This document shows, one piece after another, positions 25,236 to 38,700 of a stretch of 64,000 nucleotides of DNA (positions within the stretch are counted from its first letter, which is position 1; each line of letters starts with the position of its first letter). The notes under the pieces were generated by a model, which had not been told where the DNA came from, made no database searches, and was given only the letters and a program-made list of their open reading frames with translations. A program made the position numbers and the translations under genes. Source of the stretch: Diprion similis (Eukaryota > Arthropoda > Insecta > Hymenoptera > Diprionidae); assembly GCF_021155765.1 (NCBI RefSeq), contig NC_060111.1, positions 6,978,481 through 7,042,480 of the forward strand, in the 5' to 3' direction.

Positions 25236-26426
25236 TTAGGATGATTTTTTTTAAACGACTATTCTTTTTTTTTCAGTCCCCATCGAAAATTTTGTTCCAT
25301 ATGTCGAACAAATAATTCCCTAAAAGTTATAGCCCTTAATATTAATATTAAGTACTCGCCCAGGGCGTGAAAAGATTTCCCATATAAAATACACGTGAAT
25401 TGAAGCGTTTTTTTTTCAAATCTCTACAACTCAGCGGAATTTCACGATATCATAATGGTCTTGGTCGCAAATTACGAAGAATTGAACAATCTTCAAAAGT
25501 GTTTACAACGGCGTAGGTGCAACTTACATTTGTGAGGTGGTACAGGGCACTAAAGTTGATTTTTACCCAAGATTCTCCTCTTTTCGCTGTTATCTCCAAA
25601 ATGATTGACTGTACCAAAAAAATGTAAGGAATAACTTTGTTGGAAATTTAATTTCCTACAAGAAAGGCCCTTTAGCCCAAAATGCTCAGATTGATATTTC
25701 TTGAGATATCGAAATTCAGCTTACTTTACGTATAAAATTTTTATGTTCTATTGAATTAAACGTTTTAATCTAATATAACCAATAAACATTATGCTTTATT
25801 GAATCAAACGCTTTGAATTACTGATATTCCAATGGAATAGATCAAATGGATCGAATCAAATCGAAAAAAATCAGATTCCAATGCAATATCAATAATTTAA
25901 AACGTTTGATTCGATAAACCATAAAAATTTTATATGACAAGAAGTTAAAGTTCGATATCTCAAAAAATATCAATCTGAGCAATCAGGTCTAAAGGACCTT
26001 TTTTGTAGAAAATTGAATCTTCAACAAAGTTTTTATTCATACTTTTTTGGTAAAGTTGATCATTTCGGAGATAACAGCGAAAAATGGAGATTTTTGAGTA
26101 AAAATCAACTATAGTGACCTGTACCATCTCACCAGTGTACGTTGGACTCACGACGTTTCAGACACTTTTGAAGATCGTTCGATTCTGCGTAAATTGCGAC
26201 CAAGACCAATGTGATATCATAAAATTCCACTGAGTAGTAGAGATTTGAAAAAAAACGCTTCGATTCACGTGTATTTTATATGGGAAATCTTTTCACGCCC
26301 TGGGCGAGTACTTAATATTAATATTAAGGACTATAACTTTTAGGGAATTATTTGTTCGACATATAGAACAAAATTTTCGATGGGGATTGGAAAAAAAGAA
26401 TAGTCGTTTAAAAAAAATCACCCTAA
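25236..26426. mobile_element. Complete foldback element, TTAGGGTG family D, 1191 bp
   Basis: Ends are TTAGGATGATTTTTTTTAAA and, inverted, TTAGGGTGATTTTTTTTAAA. Arms of about 500 bp or more are near-complementary: CCCATATAAAATACACGTGA on one side, TCACGTGTATTTTATATGGG on the other. The centre (about 25740-25930) is AT-rich. No transposase frame. Confidence 0.9.
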
Positions 26427-29400
26427 TACATCATACCTGCAATGCTGGTTATAGTTTTCGCTTTTCGCTATGGAAGTATTTCGCAAATTACGGGGAAGAA
26501 TCGAAGAGAAAGGGACGTTGTTTTTAGAGGGGTTTAACAGCTAATTAATGCCCCAGCAGGATATCGTGGACTTGAAGAGAAAATGATAAATGTTACACCT
26601 GTGTTCCCTGGTATTATAAATTATTTCACCCTTCAAAACTCGGGTTCGTTATGTCACACCGGAAATGCGACCGGTTTTCTCCGTTTTTCTCTTCTCTTCT
26701 CTTGCGGACACGTTATATATGTACACAATCGGAAAATGAACATCATTTTCTCCGAAATTATCGCCGTTATCCTCCGGGTTTTTTCGCTTTTTTGAGCCAA
26801 CCACCTGCTCGGGTATATACCGGGCAAACGGAGCGAGTCAAATGGCAACCGTAAGCGCCCACTTGAAACTCTAATATTGCCACTCGAATTAAGCCTCAGG
26901 GTACTTATGGCACTCGGTACTTACCACACGGTTATCGATGCTGCAGAACCAGTTTAAGAGCTGCAGGATATCTACACCTTGCCTCCGTTGATGTTATATT
27001 AAATTACACTAAATTCTCTACGTGCAGATATTTTTGACAAAAAAAATTCGCGTCTGTGAGAATATGTACAGATTTGACAGCTTGTGCACAGAAAACACAA
27101 TCCTACCAAGTCCAATAAATAAAATGCTAAAGCAATTGCCATTTGGAATACAGAAGAAATTTCTCTGGAATAAATTTTACAGTTTTTCGTTGACGTTATA
27201 AAACATTAGAATAATATGAACTGAGTTTTAATAAAAAAAAAAAAACGGTTGCACTTTTTTTGCGTTTGTAGATTTCTGTTCGTTTTTACCGAACGATAAT
27301 CGGAAGATGACCCTTCTATTTACTCGGTGTTTATCTAACGTTCCTTTTTTTACGTTGGGAACTGCTCGGAAAACTTTTGACAAAGGCCAATTCCGGGGGA
27401 AATGAAGTTCTCGAATTGTACGGGTTAACTGACAAGGACTGCGCGCGTAGAAAGTGTGACAAATGACAAGAACATTAAGTTGAATCACCCTTGACCATCG
27501 GGTATTTCGTTGGGTGACCAGAATTGGGACGGAGTGTAGAAAGAAAACATCATTCAATTATAAAGCATAACAGATGGAAAAAAACCGTCGCTAGTGAAAA
27601 TTTCAACTCCAAGGGATCACCCGCGAGATCATAAGCGCCCAGCATCCCTCACGCAATGGACCAGATGGGGCTTTATGATGGTCAATTAATCAACTTGCCC
27701 TCCTAGTTTTAATATTTACGCCCAGCAATAAGCTGCCAGGAGATAATTCAGGGTATACGTGTAAGTCTTCGCGTTGCATATTCCCAGTAGGTAAAATAAT
27801 TTCTACATTAATCCGAGATGAGATTAAACGAATTTATGGATTTATTCGAGGAATTGAGGGGCAGATTTATGCCATGGGCCTCGCTGAAACAATTATAATT
27901 GAACGTCAGCTTTAACGGGTCGAGAAAAGTCCGAGAAAAGCGATATAAACGGCAGGTAGACAGTTATTGGTGGATTTACTTGCCGCCTGGCTTCTCTCCG
28001 CGTTAGCATAATTTCGGAATTCTCTCGGAGCGAAGAGAAGAGAAGAGCTAGGCGATGATGAAGAAAATTTGCACGTTTCCGGGCGAACCCTTTTCTCCGG
28101 AACGAGTCAACCCTTCGAGCTGTGAAAAGTCTTATTTGAAAAGCGCCCTGATCCCCGACTCCGTAGCGACGGCATCTTCTTCTGCACCACCGGACGGGAT
28201 GGAATATGTACACAAGCCCCGCACGCTGAGCTGGTTCTAATTTACCAGGAAACTCCATACCTATCCCCGAAATTCGTTGAACAAATAAGACGCGCGGTCG
28301 TATTTTCGGACCGCACTATTCAGTGAATATAACCGGCATGAACAACCGAACTAGTCGGCGCGACGTTTGTTTACCCTTCTAATTATTTACCAACTGCATT
28401 ATAATCCTGCTTTTACGTGATGAAAATTTGTATGAAGATACCTTGTACGATTTCCTTCTCCCACCGGCATTCAAAAACCAAGTACCAAAACCTTTTTACC
28501 TCGCGCATTAGGACGACTGGCCATCAACGTGTCTCGCATGCAGATCAAGCTGAGATATTTTTATGTAACGCAAGCACGTTTTACGCGTTTTCCGTGCACA
28601 AAGTATCCGTTTCTACGACGGTAGAGTGAGTCTGCGAATGCGCATGCGCGGAGCACTGAAAAGACTACTCTTAAATCCTACTAGGGTTGAAAGTAGCTTT
28701 TTCCGTACTGCACGCATGCGCTGTTGCGGACAAATCTGACATCACGCAACCCTAACCTCAATCTCGTGCTTAGTGAAAAAACGTGTAACATTATACTCTT
28801 GTCATATAAAGAACACACTAATTAGAATCCTTTCCGTTCGTTTGTATATTTAATAAAGGTAAGAGACGGGCGAGTTTGCTCGATCAGTGAATAATCTCTG
28901 AAACTCGCTGTTGCCCTGATTCGAAGCCATCTCGCTTTCCGGCATGGTTCAAGGGTTGTCTAGTCGCTGGAGCTAATTTTGATTGATCATACTCTGCGGG
29001 CCCCGAATCTACACCCCCGGGGCTAACACGGAAGAAATCCGCTTCGTTATTACGTGGGAAAACGGGTTGGTATAAATTTTAATGCTTAATAACGAGAGAC
29101 GGATCGGCTCTCGAATTTTTCCTAACATTTCATCTCATCGGCTGTTACACGGCTTTCCAATTACTTACTTTTGAATTTCAATATGGGGAAAACAACTCTC
29201 ATATTATAATTGTCGTATTTTGTTTCTTTCTTTCGAATTTCTCTTTTGGTTGAATAAATTTTCGAAATCAGGTATCTTATTACCCTTATTACTTACCATC
29301 CCTGACGTACATACTTGTTGCCGGTTCATCAGATAAGACGGGTAGAACCTCGGTCGATAACTTGCTTCGCAAGTGGTTAGTGACGATCGGTAAAAAAGTG

Positions 29401-29742
29401 TCGATGATTGGTATTTGGTACCATCTTGCATGCTTTTCCAAAATCTGAGGATAATGAAAGGAGAAAATATTATTGCCGGTATATAAAAAAGTGGCGCACC
29501 GACATTACGAATCTTGTATCATTTCTGTACTTCGCCATGAAACCCTCTCATGTAAAATGGGTTGCAGTAAATCAGGCGGTTGTAATCTTACTCTTTGATG
29601 ATAAATTTGAAATATTAAAATTATAAAAGTTGAAATAGGAATCCTGGCGCGCTAACGACACGCGTAGTATATTAAAAAAAAATTCTGGTGACGCAGACTT
29701 CTTACCTGCGACATTTTTATCTAAATATTTTAACGTGTGACG
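26427..29742. other. Intergenic, no recognised gene
   Basis: Mixed composition. Frames at 27228-27557, 27893-28258 and 28417-28629 are unassigned. A CpG-rich patch with TGCGCATGCGC palindromes lies near 28636-28735. Confidence 0.5.
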
Positions 29743-29744
29743 TA

Positions 29745-30309
29745 CCGTGTTGGCCCGAATATAAGGCGATCCCCAATTTTTTACCTAAGATTCGGGACTT
29801 TTTTTTGGTTTCGAATATACTTTGAATTTGAGAATAAATAATTTAACGCCAATCGCGTAAATTTTTCTCAGGTATACCGTATTTTAACGCAGCTCGGCAA
29901 TTCTTGGTGTTTTCGACTTCTCGCACAACTATTGATTTAAAGTTTGCATCATAACTATGACGAACGTTTTTGTTCACTTGATTTGACTGTAAACTTCTAC
30001 ATTCTACTCTATTTGCACTCCGAACATTCATTTTTTCAACTATCGCACGCACCAAACCGCCAATAAACAATTTGTTTATTCCAACTTCAGACTGATGCGT
30101 TGAAAAAATTGAAGATCAAATTCTCGATTTTCGAGATTAGGCGCGCATGCGCCGATGTGGCATTGCGAGAATATTACAATTATCGGCCGATAAAGAAATT
30201 TCCAGTTGATAATGCAAATCCCCTAAAAAGTACCGAATATAAGTAGAGTACGATTTTTGAGGGTAAAATCGTTCATTAAAAACCTCGACTTATATTCGGG
30301 CTAACACGA
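29745..30309 (-). mobile_element. Pogo-like (Tc1/mariner superfamily) non-autonomous element, 565 bp
   Basis: The ends CCGTGTTGGCCCGAATATAA and, inverted, TCGTGTTAGCCCGAATATAA are flanked by TA on both sides (29743-29744, 30310-30311). Inside, the minus strand at 29843-30070 encodes a 75-codon remnant ending YDANFKSIVVREVE...AALKYGIPEKNLRDWR. This matches the pattern of the N-terminal helix-turn-helix of pogo/Tigger-type transposases. The catalytic domain is absent. It abuts the 3' end of Mrm3. Confidence 0.78.
29843..30070 (-). pseudogene. Remnant of pogo-like transposase N-terminal DNA-binding domain
   Basis: 75 codons with the characteristic FKxxVVxxxE, AAxxYGIPEKxLRDWR helix-turn-helix pattern. 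No DDE catalytic region follows within the 565 bp element, so it cannot encode an active transposase. The upstream MFIGGLVRAIVEKMN portion may be non-native. Confidence 0.65.
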
Positions 30310-30410
30310 TATTCATCGAATGAACAATTTGAATTTATTACAATTCATAAACGTGTCAATTTTAATTGTTTCATAATAACATGTAATATACACAGCTATG
30401 GAACGTATAC

Positions 30411-32065
30411 TCACATCGCGTTTATTCTAGTTAAAAACTGTCTCTTTATTTCGAAGAGAAGAATCCCTAACGCCGTTCCCGTATTCAAACTGTCAACACC
30501 ATTCGTTAGTGGAACATTAACTCGCATACCGTCTCTGCGCGTAGCCAAGGCAATACATTCTGGACTCAATCCTTCCGTTTCACCACCGACTATTATTATA
30601 GTTTCGTTATCTGTGTATTGGGCACCGAAATACGGTATGACCGGTAACGTTTCTGCGTTGGTATGAAAGGCTTGTTTTCGAGCCTTCGTTTCATTTGAAT
30701 CAGCAATTTCATCTGACTTTGAAAGCTTGGCATCGCCGGATGGCTTCTCGGTAGAATCTTTATCGGTATACTTAAAAACTTCTTTGGATCCTGCGTCAGT
30801 CTCAGCCTCGGAGTCGCTGTTGTCAGAGTCTGAACTTGAGCTAGAATCCGAGCTTGAAGTACCGAGGACCGCACTGGAGTCGACCGATGATTCCGAATTG
30901 TTGTCAGCAACGAAAATATCCGCATTTTCACTTATCAAATACTGAACTTCGGTCCATGTTTGAGATTTGTGTATCGGCAGGCGAAAGTGCGCGCCTGCCG
31001 CTGATCTCAGCACTTTTGGATTCCAGAGATCGACGCAGCCTAAAATTAAGAAATTTTAACATAAGGTGAATTCAAGCACAACTTCAGTTGTAGATTGGAA
31101 CAAGACGATCCAATTCATATCTTCGGATGCGGACCTTTGGTTAAAATTACTCTCTCGCATCCAACTCCAGCTACAACCCGAAGAATAGCTCCCAAGTTTC
31201 CAGGCTCTCTTACATTGTCGCAGATCACAGTTACTGGTAACGCATCTGGAGAGGGTTCCTTCTCACTTACATCGGGAGGTACGAATATACCTAAACAAGG
31301 ATCTCAGTTCGTTAATCGAGTCTTAACCAGTTGAACATAAAAGAGAAGTATTAGCAATTTACCCATAATGCCTGGGGAAGTAGTTAGATCCGACCACAGC
31401 TGTATCGTACGATACGGAAGTTTATAAAGCTTGACACCATCCTTGGGTAGCGGTATTTTAGCAATGTCAGCTGTTCTGCTGAAGATAATAATCTCAGGCA
31501 TACATCCAGCTTTTATCGCATCCTCGATCAGTCTGAATCCTTCGAGTAAAATTCTCTTGTCAGCTTTCTCCTTTTTACGCGATCTTATAATTTGCATTAA
31601 AGAGCTGTAACAGCGAGTAAATTGTGTAAATCATAAGTAAGGAGTAGAAGACAAAAAGTTATGTTCATAACGAGACGAAGTCCAGTGGATCGGCAATACA
31701 TACGTTATTATGGGATCGTCCTTCTCTAGTTTAGTGAAAACCGGAGTCCCGTCGTCGTTCAACGTGGCACCTTCTCTCTGCTTCGCTTGAATCTTTATAT
31801 TTTCTTTCTTGTCCTCCGCCAGCTTGAGCTTTTGCCGTCGAGCATGTGCAAACTGTGCAGTCCTCAGAATATTTTGAGGAACGGCGTACTCCTGCTCGTC
31901 GTACAGTTCGTTCTCGTTAACGATTTTTGAAGGCTTACGGTGAGCCCATCGACTGTAGCTTCTGAGTTGTAAAAATACTTGAGCGCTAATCTGACGCTGA
32001 GTTATTGTACTTTGAAGATACCTCACCGTGCTTTGTATTGTTGTAAACGTAAATGCCATTCTCAT
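30411..32065 (-). CDS. Mrm3: Mitochondrial SpoU-family rRNA 2'-O-methyltransferase, MRM3/RNMTL1-like (4 exons)
   Basis: Exons on the minus strand are 32065-31704, 31604-31363, 31290-31135 and 31039-30411, stop TGA. Phases close exactly and give 462 aa (human MRM3 is about 420 aa). All three SpoU motifs are visible: DNVREPGNLG at about residues 225-234, VGGETEG at about 404-410, and NVPLTNGVDSLN at about 428-439, which together form the knotted SAM and dimer site. GCVDLWNPKVLRSAAGAHF just after motif 1 is also typical. In the family, MRM3 methylates a guanosine in the peptidyl-transferase loop of the mitochondrial large rRNA. The open frame continues upstream, but only from a TTG; the first ATG is at 32065. 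It opens an Arg/Ser/Thr-rich, acid-poor stretch fitting a mitochondrial presequence. Exon 4 carries an acidic, Ser-rich insertion (about residues 299-380). The donor of intron 3 (GTCCGC) is weak, but it is the only join I found that restores the conserved ILTKGCVD reading. Confidence 0.93.
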
Positions 32066-32729
32066 AAAATGTGTGTGTTTGTCTGTCGTCTTTTCTATCG
32101 CTCGGCACTTATTCTCAGAACAATGCAATTGTAGCTCGACTGTTTTTTCTCGCGATACGCAAAACGCCGGTTTTGAGGTTATGCTCAGTTATGCTGGAGT
32201 TGTGGAGCGACACGCTTGCCGTATCGTGGTAGGTAACACCAACAGCATAAAAATTAAGAGAGCGTTAATCTTTTGTTTTCAAAGCAGGTTAGTATGCATA
32301 TTGCATATTGCGACATGAGACATGTGATTGGTGGATTGTCGAGAGCAATAGAAATTTACGCAAGCGCTCGTCAATCGTTTATGGTTTAGTAATTTAGTGA
32401 ATTTAGTATCCTCCTTGGTTGTAGCGTGCGTCGATTGTTTTGATACGTGAAATACGCATAAAGTTATAAAGACTGCGAAGTGAGCCGTGAGACAACGCTC
32501 AGAGGTTTAGTTTATTTATATAGTTAATATTATTGTTCTGCAGTTCTGGACTCCGTGATCGCTAGTCTCCGGTTTCGACAATTATGTTCGAAGACAATGG
32601 ATCAATGGATAAATAAAGTAAACAAGAAATATATCGTCCTCAAAGATAGCTGTCAATATGCCCTTGGAGGTTAGATGGCCTCTTAGCCGAGTGATAAATT
32701 GAACCATCGTTGTTTACGAGCGACTTAAA
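32066..32729. promoter_or_regulatory. Divergent promoter region between Mrm3 and Iml1
   Basis: The two start codons point away from each other and are 664 bp apart, so this interval must hold both 5'UTRs and both core promoters unless a distal leader exon exists. I see no TATA box placed convincingly for either gene, which suits housekeeping-type dispersed initiation. Transcription start sites cannot be placed by eye. Confidence 0.6.
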
Positions 32730-35700
32730 ATGAAGCTATTCAAGTTGATCGTTCATCAGAAGAACTTTAGTGGAGAGGATTTGATTATAAATCCGAAAGA
32801 CTATCCGGGAATAAAAAAAGGCGATATAGTTGAGATATTTCATCCGGAGGATGAATTCAGTCGTTTGCTTCTGCAGATCACAGCGTTCAAGGAGGATCTC
32901 CAAGGCAGAGAAACCATCAGCGTTGAAAATAACATCGCAACAACTTTTCAACTTAGAACATTTGCCGATGTTTATATGAATATAGTCAATCCTGATGACG
33001 TCGCTTTGGATTCCGTCGAACTCACATTCAAGGATCAATATATGGGGCGTAGCGAGATGTGGAGGCTAAAAAATAGCCTGGTAATTAAAAGTTTAACTCT
33101 TTTATCGTCTTTCGATAAAAGTTCCCTCCGAATCAACTTTACCTCATTGAAATTTCATTTAAATCTTTTTAATTCCTCCAGGTCAACACGTGCGTATATT
33201 TAAACAAGAAGATTGAATTCTGCGGAGGAAGCATCAGGTGCCAAGTACACGAAATGTGGTCTCAGGGGGATCGAGTTGCCTGTGGTGTGATAACCGACGA
33301 TACCAAGGTGAAATATCATTCGCAAATACTTGCTAACTCTGGCCAAGGATACAATCAAAAAACTCTTAATTTAGTAACCATAATCGAGCTATCAAACTTG
33401 ATGAATCATTGTCTACGCGATAGGTGGTCTTCCGTTCGTCCACAAGCATGGTGTACCTTTTTATCCAAATGAGTTCCGAAATGTGGGACTTTGATATTCA
33501 CGGAGATTTGTATTTTGAGAAAGCAGTGAATGGATTTCTAGCTGACCTTTTTCAAAAGTGGAAAAAAAACGGCAGCAATCATGAAGTGACGATAGTTTTA
33601 TTCTCACGAACATTTTACAACGCTACAAGCCTTGAAGAATTTCCAAATCACATGAGAGAATGCTTGCAGCAAGATTATCGGGGTAGATTCTACGAGGATT
33701 TTTATAGGTAATGCAAATATCAATGGAATTTACCAAAAAATATACAATTTTAATAATCTCTAACTTGTATTATATAGAGTTGCTGTACAAAATGAGAGAT
33801 ACGAAGACTGGAGCAATATATTAGTTCAATTGCGGAAACTGTTTACCGATTATCAAAAAATTGTACTCGAATATCACCAGCGACCTGGAATTGATATGCC
33901 AAAAGCCATAAACTCTACAGCTGCTCAAGGAAATTTCTTAGAAGTTCTGAATATGTCCTTGAACGGTGAGTGGTAGTTGACTAATAACCTGTTCATGTGT
34001 GGAAATTGAATAGTAATTTATTTCTTTCGCAAGAGGTTTATATTACGAGATAATTATGCAATGCGATGTGTACAAATTTGAAAAATTGCAGCTTTATGTC
34101 ACGACACATCTTCTTTTTTAGTATTCGAAAAACACTACCTGGATCGCAGTTTTGATCGTACAGGGCAACTTTCTGTGGTTATCACTCCTGGGGTTGGAGT
34201 ATTCGAGGTTGATAGAGAATTGACGAATGTCACTAAACAAAGAATCATTGATAATGGTGTGGGTAGTGACTTGGTTTGCGTGGGAGAACAGCCGCTGCAC
34301 GCAGTTCCTTTGCTAAAGGTATTGCTCGATTATGTTTAATTCTTGGAAGCGGAGTTCTTGTATTAATTTTATTATCAAACGAAATTCTTCTAGTTCCACA
34401 ACAAAGACACGTCGATAAATGCTGCAGACGATTACAGCATGCCGCATTGGATAAACCTCAGTTTCTATTCGACAAACAAAAAAATACCTTACTCAACCTT
34501 CATACCTCGCATCAAGTTGCCACCAAAAATATTAAAACTATCGGCAGAGAGTGGAAAATTGCCAAACAAGACAAAGCTTCTGCAGGAAGATGGCAGCGAA
34601 TGTCTGCGTAACACACTGTTTGATTATGATGCCTATGATGCTCAGGTTTTCCAATTACCACCTGTTCACACTGCGAGGTGAAGATATTTTTTTACATTCT
34701 GTTTACAATAATTTAATCGAATTGGACGTCTTTTATTTTATATTAAACTCGATTTGTTAGCATGCAGAGAGTATCGACCAGAACAAAGAAAACTAGTGTA
34801 GCCTGCATGGAAACGCACAGCAATTCTCAGGCTCTTAAATTATTGAAACGAAAGATGTCAGATCCTGATATACATCATCCGCCCCCCGAAACTCATTCTT
34901 CTCCACCAGTTGCCTCCCGCAGCGCAGCAATTTCGATTCCTCATCGAACGGACGATTTGATAAGTGTCAGCTCAAACGGAGAAGTTAATTGTAAGATGAT
35001 GTAGTCGTCACTGATCGAGATTTACGATTGCTATTATGTGTCAAGTACAGAGCTAACGCGATATTATGTTCCATAGCAAAACCCAGAATATCGCTCATTG
35101 GTGACCATGGAGACGTGGAGATATCACCTCCGTTCAGACCAGTCGTTGGTAGCGCTGGAAGTCCTACCAATCCTGTTACTCAACCCAGCAACATTAGACC
35201 AGGAAGAGCTCTGATCAATCCTTTTGACCCTTCTCACGTAACGATAAAGTTGACAAGTAACAGGCGAAGATGGACTCACATTTTTCCAAAAGGTGGAGTA
35301 TCGCGACTGCATTTGCTCCATAAGTACATTCTTGCTATAATTTCGAATGTCATATTTCTCAGGACCTACGGGTGTGCTTATACAACAACACCACTACCAA
35401 GCTGTGCCTACGCAGTCTAGTTCCGAACAACTAATCGACGCAATGTCTATACTCAGCAGTTCGCCCAACGAGCACAGCATAGCATCCATTAACGCTCAGA
35501 ATACTTGTCAAATTCCGAGATCTGCATCACAAATTGGATTTCAAGATCGTATGTTTTCTATTCGGACACTAAGCAAAACACATTGTCGACAAAATGCGAC
35601 ATAACGGCAACTCTGCATTTCGTACATAACTTCTTATTGATTTTAGACATGAAAGGAAAGGCCATACGTCTCAGTTTCCCGTTAAATTCGGTCGATAAAA

Positions 35701-38700
35701 CGGGGCATATCGGACCCCCAACCACTAATAACAAAAGTTTGACGCTATTGTGGGGCGCGACTGGTGAACAAGAATGGACTCCCGCCCTCACAACAGGTAC
35801 AACCGGTTTATCTTTTCCTACACCTTTTTCCCCAGTAATTGTAATTACTTATACGGAAGCTATAAATACCTAATACCAATTTTGAAAACATTCATGATGG
35901 TAATTATATAACAGTTTGTAGCATGATTTCACAGGGATATTTTCTACCATATATCCACAATCCACATTTCAAAACACTCTTTATTATTTTCATTTAATTT
36001 TATTCCAGGAGAAGAAAAACATTTTCCTATCAAGTTTTGAGCTATTTAAGGAAGTTACTTGACATTCGTTGGTTGATATAAGTTATAGAATCCCTGTTTT
36101 AAATAAGTTGAACGTCTTGAGCAACTGATCAAACATTTCATCACCTTTGTTATATTTACTTAAGTAGAAAATCTAATTCGATGCCTTATTTTTTACGACT
36201 ACCGGCTCTGAGATTATTAGAAATATCAAAGATAGTAATAATTGTTATTTTATTGATAAGACATAATGCTTCTTGTGTGTCTTTTTGCTAATACATTTCA
36301 TTTTCAGCTGTAACTCTACAAATTACAATAATCTAGACATAACTTGGACATAACAACAGTAACAATATTCTGGTTTCGGACCTGATGATTTAACAAGTTT
36401 TGGCTTTAGATATTCAAAATTATTTTCCTTTTTCAATTTCAATTAGAATTCAGTGTTGTTCCATCTTTCATTGTACGCATTGTCTAATTCTTTCGATGGT
36501 TTTCGTCAATGCATTGCAATCAAGTATGAATTGACGAAAAGATCATCAGTTTTCAAGTCTCGCTTTTGGGGATATTCCAGTACTTCAAATCAAAGGAAAT
36601 AGTCTTGAAATTTAATATCTCTTCAAATAACAGGATTACATTGATTTTCGCTTGCGCTGAGTATCTGGTAATTAACTATTTACATTTGAGTTAAGGGATT
36701 CTAAAACTATACAATAGTTATTATGAATCCTTTTTTCATTTCACTTTGTTGTTAATGCAAAAAACATATTCGTATTGCCATACAATTTCTTCCTCAATCA
36801 TTTACTTAACAACGAACACAAGTTTCTGACATTACCTACCTTGAATATAAATAATTTATTGTTCAACTTATTTCCATGCTGTGGTACGTCTTGTTGGGAT
36901 GCAACGCTGGACAATTTGATGCGTGTGTGATGTGCGACTATGCGATGTCACTTTATACAGCGAACATAGGTTAGCGTCCCATATATTACTCAGGGCTGAT
37001 TCGGTTACGGTATATACTTACATTTCAAGGTGTACACTCCAGTAGATTTGTCACTACTTTTTAAGATACATATATATATATTAGACTGTATCAAAAAAAT
37101 TGAATATTTTTTTTGGGAAAAATATACTGAAAATATTGTTCAGAATAACGAAAAAAGGTGCCTGTTAAAATGGGAGCTCTTAATTTTAATACTAAGAAGC
37201 GCCTCATCGTGATTTTCTACTTTCCATAAGAATAACATGGCAAAAATGGTTCTTGCTCCTTGCGATTTTTATAACTAGATAATGACGCGTCGTACAGAAT
37301 TTTACCAGGCACCTTTTTTCGGTATCCTAAACAATATTTTCAGTAAATTGAAAAAAAAAAAAAAAATATTCAATTTTTTTGATACAGTCTAATATATATA
37401 TATATATATATTGTACATTTGACTTTATTTCAAATCTAATCTCTTATGTCGTTTTTAATGCATGCTTATATAATTGTGTAGTCAATTTTCTTTTCTATTT
37501 TATTGAATGAATACAAAAAGAATGGAAAAAAATGTTGATTCTCACCAATCCTTATGTAAACTTCTTAAGTAAGCAACTTACTTCTAATTTTCAACTCTCA
37601 ATGTTAGCTGCCCACTACAGGCAACAGAATTTTCCTAAATTTCTAACCAACTCTACTTATTGAAAACCCAACTTACGATTTCGATATGTATTTCTTCCAG
37701 TAACAATGAAAATGATTATTATCAAATTAGCTGGACGTTATCACAAATCCGAGCGAAAAAATTTATTATAGATCTTCGATGTCGCATCAGATGAGAGGAT
37801 TGACATTTTGTACGTACGTTAGATTACATCAAGTTCTTTTTTGAAGGACTTCACTTCTTATAAATTGTATTTCGTATCATGGATTGGTATTGATTTCTAT
37901 TTTTTTTTATTCATTTGATTTTCCATCAGTCGAATGTAAAATAGTAGTTTTGCCAAAAACTTACCACATACGCAAATGCAATAATTATTTTCTTGGTAGT
38001 GAAAGTAGATTTTTCTCAGTGCATTTCAAGTTTTTATAATCCACCTACGGCTTAGTTTCAATTTCAGCTGAACTATTTGTCCCTATACTACCGTAGTATT
38101 CATATTAATCATTCGTATGATATTCGTCTAAGTTCATAGGATTAGAAATGCAGATTTTTCTCCTTGATTGGCACAACTTTGAACAAATTATGTACGTATA
38201 ATATGTATATTTGAGCAAAAGAATCGAACCTCTTCAGTATGCAATGTCAAGAACGTGTGTCTGCATGCAGAGTATGCAAGTTTTGTTGTAATCGATTGCA
38301 CTCTACTGTGTCAAGTCATATTATTATTATTCAATCTGAATACATTTATTTTAGCAATAGGTTTTAGATGCTTCGGTTATCCAACAATTTCGGCTACTCG
38401 TTTCTCAATGAAGAGTTTCTCAATGCGTCTGATTTTGTCCATAGAAAAGCAAATTAAAGCTTGGATCGAAGAAATAAGAATGTAAGATTTACACACAAGA
38501 TTGAACGACAGGATGCGATTGATTGTTAGAGAAAGAATGATTTTGGAATATTGAAAATTCATGTCATTTAAATAATTTAAACAGATTAGTTCGTAATTTT
38601 CTGAAATCCAGTGATATTACAAGCATCGCGCCATATGGTATCATAGTCATGGAAGTGATTTTTTTTTTTCCTACAAACGTAGAATTAAAAAGTTGCAATT

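Noticed and set aside
32066..32128. N-terminal extension of Mrm3 to 32128
   Set aside because: The frame is open, but the codon at 32128 is TTG. The first ATG is at 32065 and begins a better mitochondrial presequence.
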